Part shown: piece by piece, positions 12,898 to 23,699 of the stretch | Layout: the number at the start of each line of letters is the position of its first letter | Position numbering within the stretch: the first letter of the stretch is position 1 | Origin: Rutidosis leptorrhynchoides | Lineage: Eukaryota; Streptophyta; Magnoliopsida; Asterales; Asteraceae | Direction of reading: 5' to 3' | NCBI RefSeq assembly: GCF_046630445.1 | Contig: NC_092333.1 | Coordinates: 6,630,501 to 6,694,500 of the forward strand | DNA length: 64,000 nucleotides | Translations under genes and position numbers: made by a program | Notes under the pieces: generated by a model | Databases searched by the model: none | The model's input: the letters and a program-made list of their open reading frames with translations, nothing else | What the model was told of the DNA's origin: nothing

Positions 12898-13546
12898 ATG
12901 GCTAAAGTGTCGATTATGCAGATACTAATGGCGTTTGTTGCATCAACAATGCTCCTTCAAGTAGCTTTCGCGGTGGATCACACTGTCGGATCTCCAGGAG
13001 GAAGTTGGGACTTGTCTACTAATTTTGGGGTATGGGCTTCTAATCAAACATTTTCAGTTGGCGACAATTTAGGTACCAAATTTATACCAAATATAACAAT
13101 TTAGTCTTGCACACAAACTTTTATTATTCTAATGGTATAGGCATTATCATAATCTCTAACAGTTGTCTTTAAATGTTGCAGTTTTTCAGTATACACCTAC
13201 TCATGACGTTCTTGAAGTAACCAAGGCAAACTACGATTCTTGTGGAACCAGCGGCCCTCTTTCAACGGCCACCTCTAGCCCTACAACAATCCCACTTACG
13301 GCTGCAGGAAAACGGTATTTTATCTGTGGCACAGCTGGACATTGTAACCGAGGTCAGAAGGTTGAAATTGATGTCGTATCAAAAGCATCTGGCCCACCTT
13401 CAACCCCCGCTCCTTCATCCCCAACTCCAACCACAAACGGGCCAACAACGAGTTCACCACCTCCACCCCCTTCATCGGCTATAAACCTAAAGACCACTGC
13501 TGGTTCTACACTCGGTTTTGGGCTCCTTGTGGTGATGTCGTTATAA
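12898..13546 (+). CDS. Stellacyanin-type phytocyanin, GPI-anchored
   Basis: Two exons, 12898-13072 and 13182-13546, with a GT-AG intron of 109 bp splitting a Val codon; 179 residues. Residues 1-25 are a signal peptide (cleavage after VAFA). The plastocyanin-like domain follows (VDHTVGSPGGSWDL...FSVGDNLVFQYTPTHDV). The type 1 copper ligands are His66, Cys107, His112 and Gln117 (CGTAGHCNRGQ). Glutamine as the axial ligand places it with stellacyanins rather than uclacyanins or plantacyanins, which use Met. Cys79 and Cys113 make the expected disulfide. From about residue 128 comes a Pro/Ser/Thr-rich, arabinogalactan-type stretch, then a hydrophobic C-terminus typical of a GPI signal. Expected at the outer face of the plasma membrane or in the wall; the electron-transfer partner is unknown. 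A single-intron structure is usual for the family. Confidence 0.92.
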
Positions 13547-13687
13547 CTTTAAAAAGTTCTTCTTTTTTTTTTTTTTAAACGCATCGAGGCTTTTTGTTTG
13601 TCTGAATTCTATGAGTTTTAATTATCTCGCTACAACAATGTATCCTCTGCTTGATTTGTTCGTTTGTAACATATTCATCTATTTTTA

Positions 13688-13693
13688 AATAAA
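13688..13693 (+). terminator. Poly(A) signal of the phytocyanin gene
   Basis: AATAAA about 140 bp after the stop codon, following a T-rich 3' UTR. Confidence 0.55.
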
Positions 13694-14576
13694 ACGGGAT
13701 TATTGATGCATGAAATATGAAGACAAATGATATTAATAGAGGTACTAAAAAAAAAAAAAAAAAGAATTACCTAATTACCCCCGAATTTGTGGTTAATTAC
13801 AAAAATACCATCGTGAACAGTTAGCAAAACTCATGGCTATGAGTGGTATATAGTTATAACAGAGGTAATTTGTTTCAAAAAGGTTGTGAAATTGCCAGGT
13901 TGACTAACAGTTTGTAAGTAATCTACCTAGTAATGTATTTCAATCAGTTAGAGGTGGGAAAATGGGCGGGATGAGATTTAGTCTGTAACATTTTTTTATC
14001 AAATTATTTGGAATAGTTGATAGTTAATGCGTCGTTAAATATGCTTTTAAATTTGTTATTAAAGAAGTGAGCAGATATGCTTTCGCCAATTATCAACCCA
14101 ACTTATCTGTTCGACCCGTCTCCCATAATAATTTAACTCGGCCTGTTAAATATAAATCATAACCAAATCACAGAACTTAGCGGATATGCTATGGCCGAAT
14201 ATCAACCCAACTTATCTGTTAGACCCATTTCCCTTTATAATTCAACTTGGCCTGTTGAATATGAATCATAACAAAATTACCTCAAATACAAGTAAATGGG
14301 TCGAAATAGCCCGACCTGGGAAACTAGCTGACTAGTGACTTCAAATTATTATTTATTACGGAGCATCATTTATCACACTACATACAGAGGGTGATTTGGA
14401 TTTATATTACATCAATGTGTCAGGAAAGGCGAAATGATTCTCCAATTTGTAAAGATTAATATTTCACAAACTACTTCAAGCCCCACAGAATCAAGAACGA
14501 TAACTGAGGTTATTATACAATCACACAATTGAAGGAGGAAGAAAACAAAACGCACCATAAGATAAGACTCCCATTA
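13694..14576. other. Intergenic stretch with a diverged local duplication
   Basis: An A run (13748-13763) is followed by sequence with no gene. A block at about 14071-14168 ('atatgctttcgccaat', 'caacccaacttatctgtt') is repeated with substitutions at about 14180-14276, period about 109 bp. Its GACCC/CAACCC words resemble those of small DNA transposons, but no termini were found. Confidence 0.5.
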
Positions 14577-17374
14577 TTATGCAACTGGAGGCCTAAGGAC
14601 GTGATCCTGTGACGTGTCAACCACAGAAGACGGCATGAATTGCCACATGGCAACGCCAGGGTAACCGACAAATGGCATCAACTTGTTTCCAGCAGTTTGT
14701 TCTTGTGCAGCAAATGCAGCTCGCATTGCAGTGGGATGTGCGAGATAGCTTGGTTGAACGTTGATGGTTTTGACTTTTAGTTCCATCTTTTCTTTCTCGA
14801 TTTTTAGAATCTGCTTCTCTTCACGTAGTTCGTTCTTCTCAGCCTATCAATCAAGTACATAATTCTTGGTTAAATATCTAAATATGTGCCAAACGCCCAA
14901 ACTTCAGTTTAACTTTTTATTCTATGTATATAGGTTATAAATCTTTTATTATATGTATCAAAAGTTCAATTATTGGTGTTTATTGTATCAGACCTTTAAT
15001 TCCTTAATCTTCTCCTGCAAATCGACATTTCTTTCATTGAGCCTCTCTGTTTCACTTCGTAGCTGCATTATCATTCGAATAGCATCGCTCAGAATAGCAG
15101 TTTTATCTGTTTTTGGAGGTCTCCCATGCTCCAGAATCGAGCACAATTCCAAGAACCTTCAAAATGATTTTCAAATAATAATGTCAAAGTTCAACATTAT
15201 AAGTCGAGGTATGTGTGTAAAGACTAAAGAGTAATAAATACATGCCTATCAGTCATCCTATCTCTACGCAATTTCTCACGGCCAGCTTTGGACCCACATG
15301 CATTGATAGTTTCAGACTTCAACCTACAAGTTTATACTGTACATGTGTTAATTGGCATTACAGGTGACAAGATGGGCGGTTTGGATAACTGGTCGAAACG
15401 GATACTTCTGTACCAGATGAAATGTGTCCGGGTCATTTTTAAATTTCCAAACTTGTATAACTTATGAACCCATATATAGTAGTAGGTTATATGTATTATA
15501 AATACACTTTTGGCCACTTTCGCCCCATCTGACCCATTTTTGATGAAGTTACGATTATAGTCTATTTGAGATGAAACACAACCCAAATCGACCTACCCAT
15601 GAGCAAATGGGCCGAGATTGTCACCTTATTTGGATAGATGCTTATGAATTCATGTATAACAACAAATCCCCAAATAAAGTTTTCAAGAACTTATCGACAG
15701 TAACGAGCTTTCTAAAGCAGGAAGAAAAAAACGAAGAGATGTTTACCGTTTCCTTGATCCTTGTTCCTTAAGGCCCTCAAAATCGATAAACGAGCTTTCA
15801 ATCTCACTACTGTCGAAACAACAATCAAGCAATGAGCCCCAAACAAAAAACGTTTTTGGCTCACTATGGCACAAGCACAACTACTAAACACAATAATAGT
15901 AATTAATATTAATTCTTAAAAATAAAAAAACATAAAAAGCCAAAAGTTAAAAATCTCAATCTCAATTGGTACAATTGCACAATGAAAAGTTGACCATTCA
16001 ATCATAGTACCTGTTACAAGTCTTACAGTGGCGGAACATTGTGGAGACGGGGCGGGGCACCCGCCCCAGCTGGATTTTTTTTTTTAAAAAATTTACACTA
16101 AAAAAATAAAAAATTTACTAAAAAATAAGGTTTTTTTTAGTGTTCGCCCCAGCTGTCATTGAAAAATTTAATAAAATTTTAAACCCGCCCCATTTGTGGT
16201 CGGGTTCAAGTTCCGCCATTGAAGTCTTGGTGTCTAAGTTCCACATCATTATAGTTTAAACTTTCACTATTTAAAGCATGGTTTAAATTTTTTAACACTT
16301 TCAATACTGCAAATACGACAGTCTCCTAATAATCGTCCAAAACATATTCCCTGAATCACTATTCTACAATTAATCAAGGTTCAAGAACTTGTCTGTCTTT
16401 TTTTCGTTACTAGAAACCATCACATGTTGCAAATTTTTGTCATGCTTTTGTGTAATTTTCTTTTCCGTGAAACTATAGCCACTGCAGCAAGAAGTAAAAC
16501 TAGGCGTGTTTGTTTACATGTAAAATTGTTTTGGTATCTCATATGTGAGGTTAATAGCATTTAAGTTAGGCGCATGTAAACCAAAGAACGTACACAATTA
16601 CTTAACTTTAATAACCACCGAGACTTTGGCTGGTATCTAGGAGGAGAACTTAGTGAAATCCCTGCGGGGTCTCGGGTTCGAATTTTAGGGGAGGCTGGAC
16701 TTTGTGAAATTTCCTGCAGAGTCCCGGGTTCGAAACTTCGAATCCTAGGGGAGGCTGGACTTTGTGGAATTCTTGCGGGTCCCGGGTTCGAATCCTAGAA
16801 GAGGCTGGACTTTGTGGAATTACATGTGGGTCCCTGGTCCGAATCCCACTGGGGTTTTTCCCTACCCTGTTGCCTACTTGGACGGATGGGTTTCCTCTGG
16901 AGCGTGCATAGCGTGGCAAATGATCGCAAAGGGGGTTAATACCCCTCTGGTTGATGCCGAAACAGCATTAAAAAAATAATAATAATAACTTAACTTAAAT
17001 AGTTATTCTATTTTCTTTGATAACTATTATGAATTCTGATAAACATTTCAAACTTTTCTTTCTTTCTTTTTCATTTCAGATGAATTAGCTGCTGCAGCTG
17101 TTGACCTTTTACAGTAGTTAGTTAGCCTAATAATAATCAGTTGGCATAATAATAACATTAATTAATTAATATTTTTTTAATGAAAAACGGAATCAAAAGT
17201 AATTAACCTCACAGCAGGTATTGATACCGAGCAGGTGAGACCAGGTGGCGATGGGCACGTAAAACCTCCGGCAGACGGCGGCACTGGACCAGTGAAGTGA
17301 GCGGTGGGGATATCTTCAACTAATCCAAAATCAAACAGCCAATTTGGGTTTTCGTCCATTTCATCAATTTCCAT
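14577..17374 (-). CDS. ILR3-like: bHLH transcription factor, ILR3/bHLH115 clade (subgroup IVc)
   Basis: Five exons on the - strand: 17208-17374, 15747-15809, 15246-15323, 14994-15156, 14577-14843. They total 738 nt, 245 residues, all phases consistent. The N-terminus MDENPNWLFDFGLVEDI resembles the MVSPEN.NW start of ILR3 and bHLH115. The basic region is about residues 89-103 (SKAGREKLRRDR, with Glu93 and Arg96/97), then helix-loop-helix to about 131 (PPKTDKTAILSDAIRM) and a leucine zipper (about 133-175). The C-terminus YPGVAMWQFMP...VDTSQDHVLRPPVA is the clade signature. In Arabidopsis these factors pair with each other and with bHLH121/URI to control iron-deficiency genes, and are targets of BTS ubiquitin ligase; that role is inferred. 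Intron 3 uses a GC donor (15244-15245). Intron 1 is 1.4 kb and holds a hAT MITE and a SINE-like element. Confidence 0.93.
16026..16221. mobile_element. hAT-type MITE in bHLH intron 1
   Basis: 196 bp with terminal inverted repeats CAGTGGCGGAAC and CAATGGCGGAAC (read inward). It is flanked by 8-bp duplications aagtctta (16018-16025) and aagtcttg (16222-16229). The interior is GC-rich near the ends ('cccgccccagctg' and its partner) with A/T runs between. No ORF. Confidence 0.85.
16609..16987 (+). mobile_element. SINE-like retroposon with repeated box-B units, in bHLH intron 1
   Basis: It is flanked by the 9-bp duplication acttaactt (16600-16608 and 16988-16996). The 5' half contains about four imperfect units of 50-60 bp, each with 'gaggctggactttgtg' or a close variant and 'gggttcgaatcct' or 'ggtccgaatccca', which match the pol III box B. 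A unique body follows (about 16850-16965), then an A-rich tail with ATAATAATAA. Box-B motif, duplication and tail argue for a tRNA-derived SINE; tandem amplification of the promoter region is unusual. Confidence 0.65.
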
Positions 17375-18498
17375 CTTATTATGATTATTATTGGTACTAA
17401 AAAAAAAAAAAAGAACAATAGAAGTTTAATTTGTGTGATTTCTGATACAAATGGAACCTAATCGAAATATTAAGAAAAGATGAATTAATAATTAATAATT
17501 GTATATAAAATGTATGTTTGATGATGGAAGAACAGTAGTATATTGTAGATAGAATCATCTAAACAGTGTTAATTTTTACTCGTAAAATTTTTGGTTTTTG
17601 TCAGTATCAAAGTAAACGGTCTCTGTGTGACGTGTAATGTGACAAGAAGAGAATCATTTCCTTTTTTTTAGGTCATGTCCACTTTAAATATTTTACTTAT
17701 GAGATTATTTAGCTATTATCTCTGGAGTTAAGTGCACATTTGCACCGTAAGGTTTTATAAGTACGGCTGCAATTCATTTTTTGTTGCTTTAGTCCTCAAG
17801 ATTTATGTCCATCAGGAAGGATGCCATATATTAAAATGTCAATCGATTAGGTTTGAGTAAAATCGTTGAACGTGGACGTTACTATGTTACATATTTAATG
17901 GGTAATGATCTTTATAGGCTACTTAATTATGACAAACGGAATAATTGATCACATAAACATCGCTCGCATGTTAAGCACATGAGTGCACTTAACGACATTT
18001 GACTAATGATCGTTAATAAATTTGAGGATATCGTTAATAAATATGATGATATTACCTCAATTGCAAAAAAATTCAAATCATAATCCTTTTCGAGAAAAAA
18101 ATGAAACACGTTGTCGCTTTAAGGCAACTGGAAAACCATTATTACTTTTATTGTCAAATTGTGTATTTTATATTACATTTTCAGGCCATTTACCGTTTAA
18201 TTATAATGATCTAAACCGCATATTTCAAAACGCAAATTAAACACCTCCGTAATCATATATGTAAGTATTCTTTCATTTACCTTTTAACCCTCTAAATTTT
18301 TGTCTCCTAATTTAACCTTCATGTTTTAATTTTCTCCCTTCAAAATTTGATGCTTAAATCTATAAAGTTGATAATCTTAATGGGACATGATTAGTGTGTA
18401 GAGTACTTATCAGAACCATAAGATTCTTATGATATGTAGAATAATAATGTAAATATCGTACGTTCTTTTGTATTACTGATTTAATATTTATAACGATA
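17375..18498. other. Intergenic stretch, promoter side of the bHLH gene
   Basis: AT-rich with an A run at 17400-17412. It should hold the bHLH promoter, but I cannot place a TATA box with confidence. Short open frames at 17927-18240 have no recognisable content. Confidence 0.5.
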
Positions 18499-18682
18499 AC
18501 GATTACATTGAACTAGACATATAATTTAACTCTAATGGACCGAGTATATCTACAGGTCAAATCATAATATTCTAATACTACATTCTAATAACGATTACAT
18601 TGAACTAGACATATAATTTAACTCTAATGGACCGAGTATATCTACAGGTCAAATCATAATATTCTAATACTACATTCTAATA
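18499..18682. repeat. 92-bp tandem duplication
   Basis: Two adjacent copies (18499-18590 and 18591-18682), each starting 'acgattacattgaac' and ending 'tacattctaat'. By eye they are identical, so the duplication is recent. No gene inside. Confidence 0.85.
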
Positions 18683-19089
18683 GTATTTAACTTTCATTCA
18701 AAATTTATTTTGTTATTTCTTTGTGCATTAAACTTTATCTAAAAATATAAGAAGTCCATATAAAAAAAATATATATATATATAAGTTGTGATCATATGTG
18801 ATTATACATCAAATTAGTAATCAAATGTGACTAAAGATAAGATATAAGATATGAATTACAAATCATTAACTATAATAATTTTTGATCAGTAATTTGGGAT
18901 CATTCACGGGGTTCTTACCCGAACCATTTGGAACAACACTAGAACCGGACCGAACCGAACCACATCTTTATGGTCTGGTCCTCGATTCCTATTTTCATAA
19001 AAATTTAGGTTTCGATCCGGTCCGGGTATTGTCTACTATCTACAAAGTGTTAATAAAAATTTAGTCTTTTTACTTGTCGTGTAATTTAG

Positions 19090-19491
19090 GACATGCTATC
19101 TTATTTGGAAATATAGAAACTACAAAGTGTTCAACGGCGATTCGTGGTCTACCTCAAAAACCATATGCAAAATTCAAGTTAAAGCGTTTGAGTGGATTGG
19201 TAATCGTTCGAAAAAGATTCATAAGGATTGGCTTCAATGGTTACTAAATCCCACTGACTTAGGGACACCGGATAGTAACAATTTGGATTGGTTAAAGAGC
19301 TTCTTCATGCCTTCAAGTCGAGTTCCTTAATCTTCGTTAGGATACAAACTGTATACATTGTTTATAGTCTCTATATTGCCTGTGTATCCTAGCTTTCATC
19401 GCGAGTAGATAGTAGTTTCCTTGTACTTATACATAACGTGGATACTCTCTTTACATATATATTTAGTACTATAATATCATTATTGCCTTTT

Positions 19492-19523
<32 letters not shown>
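19090..19523 (+). mobile_element. 5'-truncated LINE 3' end
   Basis: A + frame gives WKYRNYKVFNGDSWSTSK, then KAFEWIGNRSKK and DWLQWLLNP, ending with a stop at about 19328. This is the C-terminal tail downstream of the reverse transcriptase in plant L1-type LINEs (the W..RN...F.G and FEW...RS motifs). A 3' UTR of about 165 bp follows, then a poly(A) tract (about 19494-19523). The frame upstream of about 19090 is not recognisable, consistent with 5' truncation during target-primed insertion. No target duplication found. Confidence 0.75.
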
Positions 19524-19524
<1 letters not shown>

Positions 19525-19718
19525 AAGCCATACATATGAACATTATTAAACCAAACCAAACGAGTATTTCTACGAACTCTTTCCAACATATAAAATAATT
19601 ACTCACACATTTTTATTTGAAAGATTAATATGAACAATGAGAATTAAACTTTTATAACCCGAATCTTCAATAATGTATAATATAAGTGAGAATGCATGTG
19701 AATGACCTTAAAACAGTA

Positions 19719-19908
19719 CTCACTCCGTCCCATATTTATTGTCACCGGACAAAAAACACACGGTTTTAGAAAATCCCACTAACTTTATTTCTCCACCAAT
19801 AAAATATCTTCTCTCTTCAGATCCGAAATATCTTCTTTCTTTTCTCTCCAGATCCGAAATATCTTTTTTCTTTTCTCTCCATGAAAGTGGACAATTAATA
19901 TAGGGACA
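19719..19908. mobile_element. Decayed Stowaway-like MITE
   Basis: It starts after TA (19717-19718) with CTCACTCCGTCCC, close to the Stowaway terminus CTCCCTCCGTCCC. The right side has 'tggacaattaatataggga', as expected before a Stowaway end, but the last bases have diverged. The interior has three similar 'agatccgaaatatcttctt' blocks. Confidence 0.6.
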
Positions 19909-20201
19909 TACCACCATTGTAAAGCATGTGATATGATAGATTAGATAGGTAGAACTAATGAGATTTTATTCTGATTAACTTATTCAAAAAAAGCGAACAT
20001 TTTCACACAAATGTACGTGATTTAACTAAATATTACGGAGTATGATATTGTTATGGCCGAACAATCACGCATACAATCAAAAATACAGATCAAGAATTAA
20101 ATCAATATTTTCCAAGTGGAATTACTCGAACTAAATTAATAATCAATTTACACGTGGATCAATAAGGAAAAAGAGTGATTCTATTAAAATATTAACAGCT
20201 A

Positions 20202-20347
20202 CTCCCTCCGTTACTAAATTAATTGTCCATTTCCATAAATAGAAAGAAAAAAGATATTTCATTAGATATTTTATTGGTGGAGAAATGAAGTTAGTGGAAT
20301 TTCCTAAAACTGTATGTTTTTTGTCTGGTTACAATAAGACGGAGGAG
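20202..20347. mobile_element. Stowaway MITE
   Basis: 146 bp, termini CTCCCTCCGT and (inward) CTCCTCCGTC, flanked by TA on both sides (20200-20201 and 20348-20349). It lies about 90 bp beyond the stop codon of the proline-rich gene. It shares internal words with 19719-19908 in the opposite orientation, so the two are relatives. Confidence 0.85.
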
Positions 20348-20437
20348 TACTATCATTAATAAATCCATCCATTCCTCCACCGTTAAAATTAAAACAAATG
20401 AAAAAATAAATAAATAATTTTTCAATAACAGATCACA

Positions 20438-20950
20438 CTATGAAGAATTCACTGGACCTGGGGTCACCGGAACCTGACTCGGCGAATTCAACACCGGCGG
20501 AGGAGCTACTACAACCACCGGTGGCGGAGGAGCTACCACAACCACTGGTGGCGGTGGCGGAGCTGTCGTAACTACAGATATCGGCGGAGGCGGACTTTGA
20601 CTATCACTTAAATCCGGCGGCGGAGGTGATGCGAGAGACGCGACGGCTGGAGGCGGCGGTGATGGATTCGAATTTGAACCAGACGACGGCGGCCGCCGCG
20701 ACGGAGATAGAGACGGCGGAGGCGGCGGATTAAATGTGAAGCCGGGAGCGGACGGAATAGTAAATTCCGGTAACGGCGGCGGAGATGGTGGAGGAAAGAT
20801 ATCGGATTGATAACATGAGTCGCCGGAGCATTGATGCGATGTAGGGTGTACGGTACGGTGGAAAATGCCGAATACGAGGATTAAGGTAGTGATTAGTAAA
20901 ACTGTAATCAGGAAGATGAAGATTTTGGTTGCTTTACCGACGTAACACAT
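20438..20950 (-). CDS. Membrane-anchored proline-rich protein
   Basis: Single exon, 170 residues. After MCYVGKATK there is one strongly hydrophobic segment (about residues 10-29) without a clear cleavage site, fitting a type II signal anchor. A short luminal or outer loop with two cysteines follows (CSGDSC). The remaining 115 or so residues are dominated by PPPP blocks separated by Ser/Val/Ala-rich linkers, including a VVVVAPPP(P) repeat near the C-terminus. Such proteins are annotated as hydroxyproline-rich or extensin-like; SPPPP glycosylation motifs are only partly present. The GC content is well above the surroundings and the frame is open throughout, which supports a real gene. Exact family and function unknown. 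Confidence 0.72.
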   Translation of the reverse strand: MCYVGKATKIFIFLITVLLITTLILVFGIFHRTVHPTSHQCSGDSCYQSDIFPPPSPPPLPEFTIPSAPGFTFNPPPPPSLSPSRRPPSSGSNSNPSPPPPAVASLASPPPPDLSDSQSPPPPISVVTTAPPPPPVVVVAPPPPVVVVAPPPVLNSPSQVPVTPGPVNSS

Positions 20951-21339
20951 TATTTAATTTGGTGTATAGTAATAAAGTCCAGAGATGAAAATGGCGGATT
21001 TTGTGCAAGTGAATGATTTTGGTGTGTAGTGAAGGGTGGAAGTTTTGATGGATGTCGAGTTTTTGTTGGTTGGTGAAATGGCAGGAAAGAGAGTTTGCAC
21101 GTGTTTGTTTTTACTCAGTTTTACGTTAACTGTAAATCTGTAATCACTGTCAAAAGTATATTTAGGACTTCATATCGTATTTGATAGAAAAACGATATTT
21201 AAATCTAAACTCGTAAATTGGTAAACATATGAAAAAAAATAATAATAAATAAATAGCATAAAGATAAAGGTTTTAACCCTTTTCCGAAGTTCTGTCCTTA
21301 CGGTAATTCCGTCTTTGCGAGTTTTGCTCTCGAAGTGCA

Positions 21340-21597
21340 CTAACTGACTTCTGTCCGATGGTTGGATTGAAGACCATAAAAAGATTCGTTTATCATCTGT
21401 CGCATAAGGCTTTTAGAGAGATCCCTCTCATGGAAGTGTAACACCCCACTGCGATAAATTCGCCCCCGGAAATTCAAAAAGGCAGGCAAATAAAATTGAA
21501 AACCAGTGTAGGTGTCAGCCATCTCAAAAATGTGATTTTCATAACGTCCCTTATGAATGTCTTTTTCTAAAGTTAGTAACATTTTATTGTGAGACAT
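21340..21597 (-). pseudogene. Fossil of a mitochondrial-plasmid phage-type RNA polymerase
   Basis: The frame gives KMLLTLEKDIHK...FYLPAFLNFRGRIYRSG...HFHERDL. The DFRGR(I/V)Y-type motif is diagnostic of single-subunit, T7-like RNA polymerases. The exact wording (YLPAFLxFRGRIYRSGVLHF) is that of polymerases on plant mitochondrial linear plasmids rather than of the nuclear RPOT genes. Only a small central part of the enzyme remains. It is probably a transfer of mitochondrial or plasmid DNA to the nucleus. Broken; no function expected. Confidence 0.65.
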
Positions 21598-21659
21598 GTC
21601 AACGTTCGTTTCTTATTTTTCTTTTTTCTTTTCGAGAAAATGTTAGTTATAAAATTTTC

Positions 21660-22830
21660 AATTTTTTGCCAAGAAAATAAAATAAATAGGACTATAAATG
21701 CGTCGAGCTACCCGTGAGCTACTCATGTTCGGCTCGCTAAAAGCTCGATTCCCGTGAGAACTACTTCAAAAAACATCAATTTACCATGGTTGACAAAGTC
21801 AACACACGCGGGCAACGACATCGAGTCCACCCGAATAGACTCGACTACGGGAGAGGCATGAATACAATAGCGGAACGGCAACCAAACAATACAAATTACG
21901 ACGTCAAACCATTAGAGACCCGGCTATCATCGCCGAATTTTCAGAGGACATTAATAAACCCGCATCCACCGGAAGCCGAAAACTAGAAGCCGGTTCCCGC
22001 CAGCTGCCACCAGCAGTCACCAACAGAATCCAGCCGCCGTTAGGCTCCAGACAGCCACAAAAGGCCGCCAACAACGTCATCCGTCGTCGGCAACCTCACA
22101 CAGCCGTCTCACAACCACCACAACTCTGGTTTGGAACCACCCACAACCACCAAAAGCAGACCCCGGCCGAAAGCAACAAAACACCACTAACAGCCGTCAA
22201 ACGCCCATGGTGGTCACAGGCGGATTCCGACCACCGGAAGACACCTGGTTTCAACAAACAACACCGCCAGCCACAAACCCACTAATTCAAACCAAATCCT
22301 CAAAAACATAAACCCAAACTTACAAAGATGGGAGTAGAATTCCGGTGGAATTCGCCGCCTACCACCATCACAAGAAAGAAACCGGCACGATCATCGGAGA
22401 GGAAGTGAAGAGGTGAGAGACCCATTAGACCCATTAGACCCTATAGACGCCAGAAACACCGTAGCCAACCCAGAAACCAACCAAAACCCAGATCCCGAGG
22501 AGAACCACTCGGAATCGCCGCCTGGACGTCGGTGGGAGACCGGAGAAAGAAGAAATGGCGAAGGACATCACCGGAGAAGAAACGGATCGAGGTTGCGTTT
22601 ATTCCGACAAAAAGCGGTAAATCCGGACCACCGACGAGATGCCGGTGGTCGGAGAGGGAGTCTAGCACCAGATCTACAAACCGGTGAAGAAGGGTGGCTT
22701 TGATAGATGGTGGTTCAACAAATTAAGTGTGAAAAAGTGATCGGAAGTTGATCAGCAAGATTGAAAAAAGATTCAAGATCTAGATCTAAACTTGGCACAA
22801 AAACCAAAAAACCAAGTCAGAGAAAAGTGG
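21660..22830. repeat. GC-rich unclassified stretch, probably transposon-derived
   Basis: The base composition differs sharply from both flanks. It is rich in CCACC, CCGG and GCCG words, with open frames on both strands but no recognised domain. 'cattagaccc' is repeated near 22423. Such blocks often are the 5' part of LINEs or LTR leaders; read on the - strand it looks like a leader followed by coding-like sequence. No termini found. Confidence 0.35.
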
Positions 22831-23145
22831 GTTATTTAAACAAGAGTAATCGCAATGAAAAACGTTTCTTTCCTGTCAACTGTTAGAGTCACTAGCATAA
22901 TGTCCTTGATGCTCGTCAGTAATGTTAAGAAGGCGAAATTTTTGCAAGTGAGTTCAATAGCTTAGAACATTACATTATGTAGATTAGCCTTACGTGCTGC
23001 TGTATAAGTAATACAGTATATGTTGCAATTTTCAATTTTTCACGGAAGCTGGAAAATGATTCTGCTGCTGTCGTTTGAAAGCTGAAACCCAATTTTCAGC
23101 GTGTTTTGATATACCACACATCTAGTACTGTAAAACTAGCGACAG

Positions 23146-23181
<36 letters not shown>

Positions 23182-23699
23182 GTATGTCAGAGCTAAAACT
23201 AAAGTAAAAAAAAAAATAAATAAATAAATAAATAAGACGTCTCAGTTCTATTTCTCATTTTATAAAGTGCTTGGCAAAAAAAAAAAAAAAAAAAAGTAAA
23301 GGTTGGACAGTATTATATACCCTCGACATGCCTATAAAATTATAAAGACCAACACAAACATAAAGATTAAGCGACATATTCACAAGCCATTGACTATGAG
23401 AGTTGGGAACTAACAAAACCTACTATAAAAAAGGAGGGGGGGGGGACCTCTAACAAGACGACAAAACTTGCAACTGTTTTGATCTTCTTTATCCTCCCTT
23501 TCGATTTGTCATACAATGAAGTAAATACCCAAAAATTATACTTCTTCACCTACCCAATAATTAATTACAAATTACAAGACCTAAAAGGGGGCAAAAAGGG
23601 ACTGTACACAAGAATAGAAGAAGACGCTGGATTTTGCCTGCCCAGAGTGCTTCTTAGTCGGTAATGGAATCTAGTACTACGTTCTGAAAGTTAAAGTGG
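22831..23699. other. 3' flank of ATXR3 with A-rich tracts
   Basis: It contains A runs at about 23150-23180, 23207-23235 and 23276-23295, and a G run at 23440-23450. The proximal 200-300 bp before 23700 should be the ATXR3 3' UTR (- strand). I cannot fix a polyadenylation site. Confidence 0.5.

Noticed and set aside
16650-16919. 89-codon - strand ORF with repeated RTRDP words
   Set aside because: It is the antisense translation of the tandem SINE-like units.
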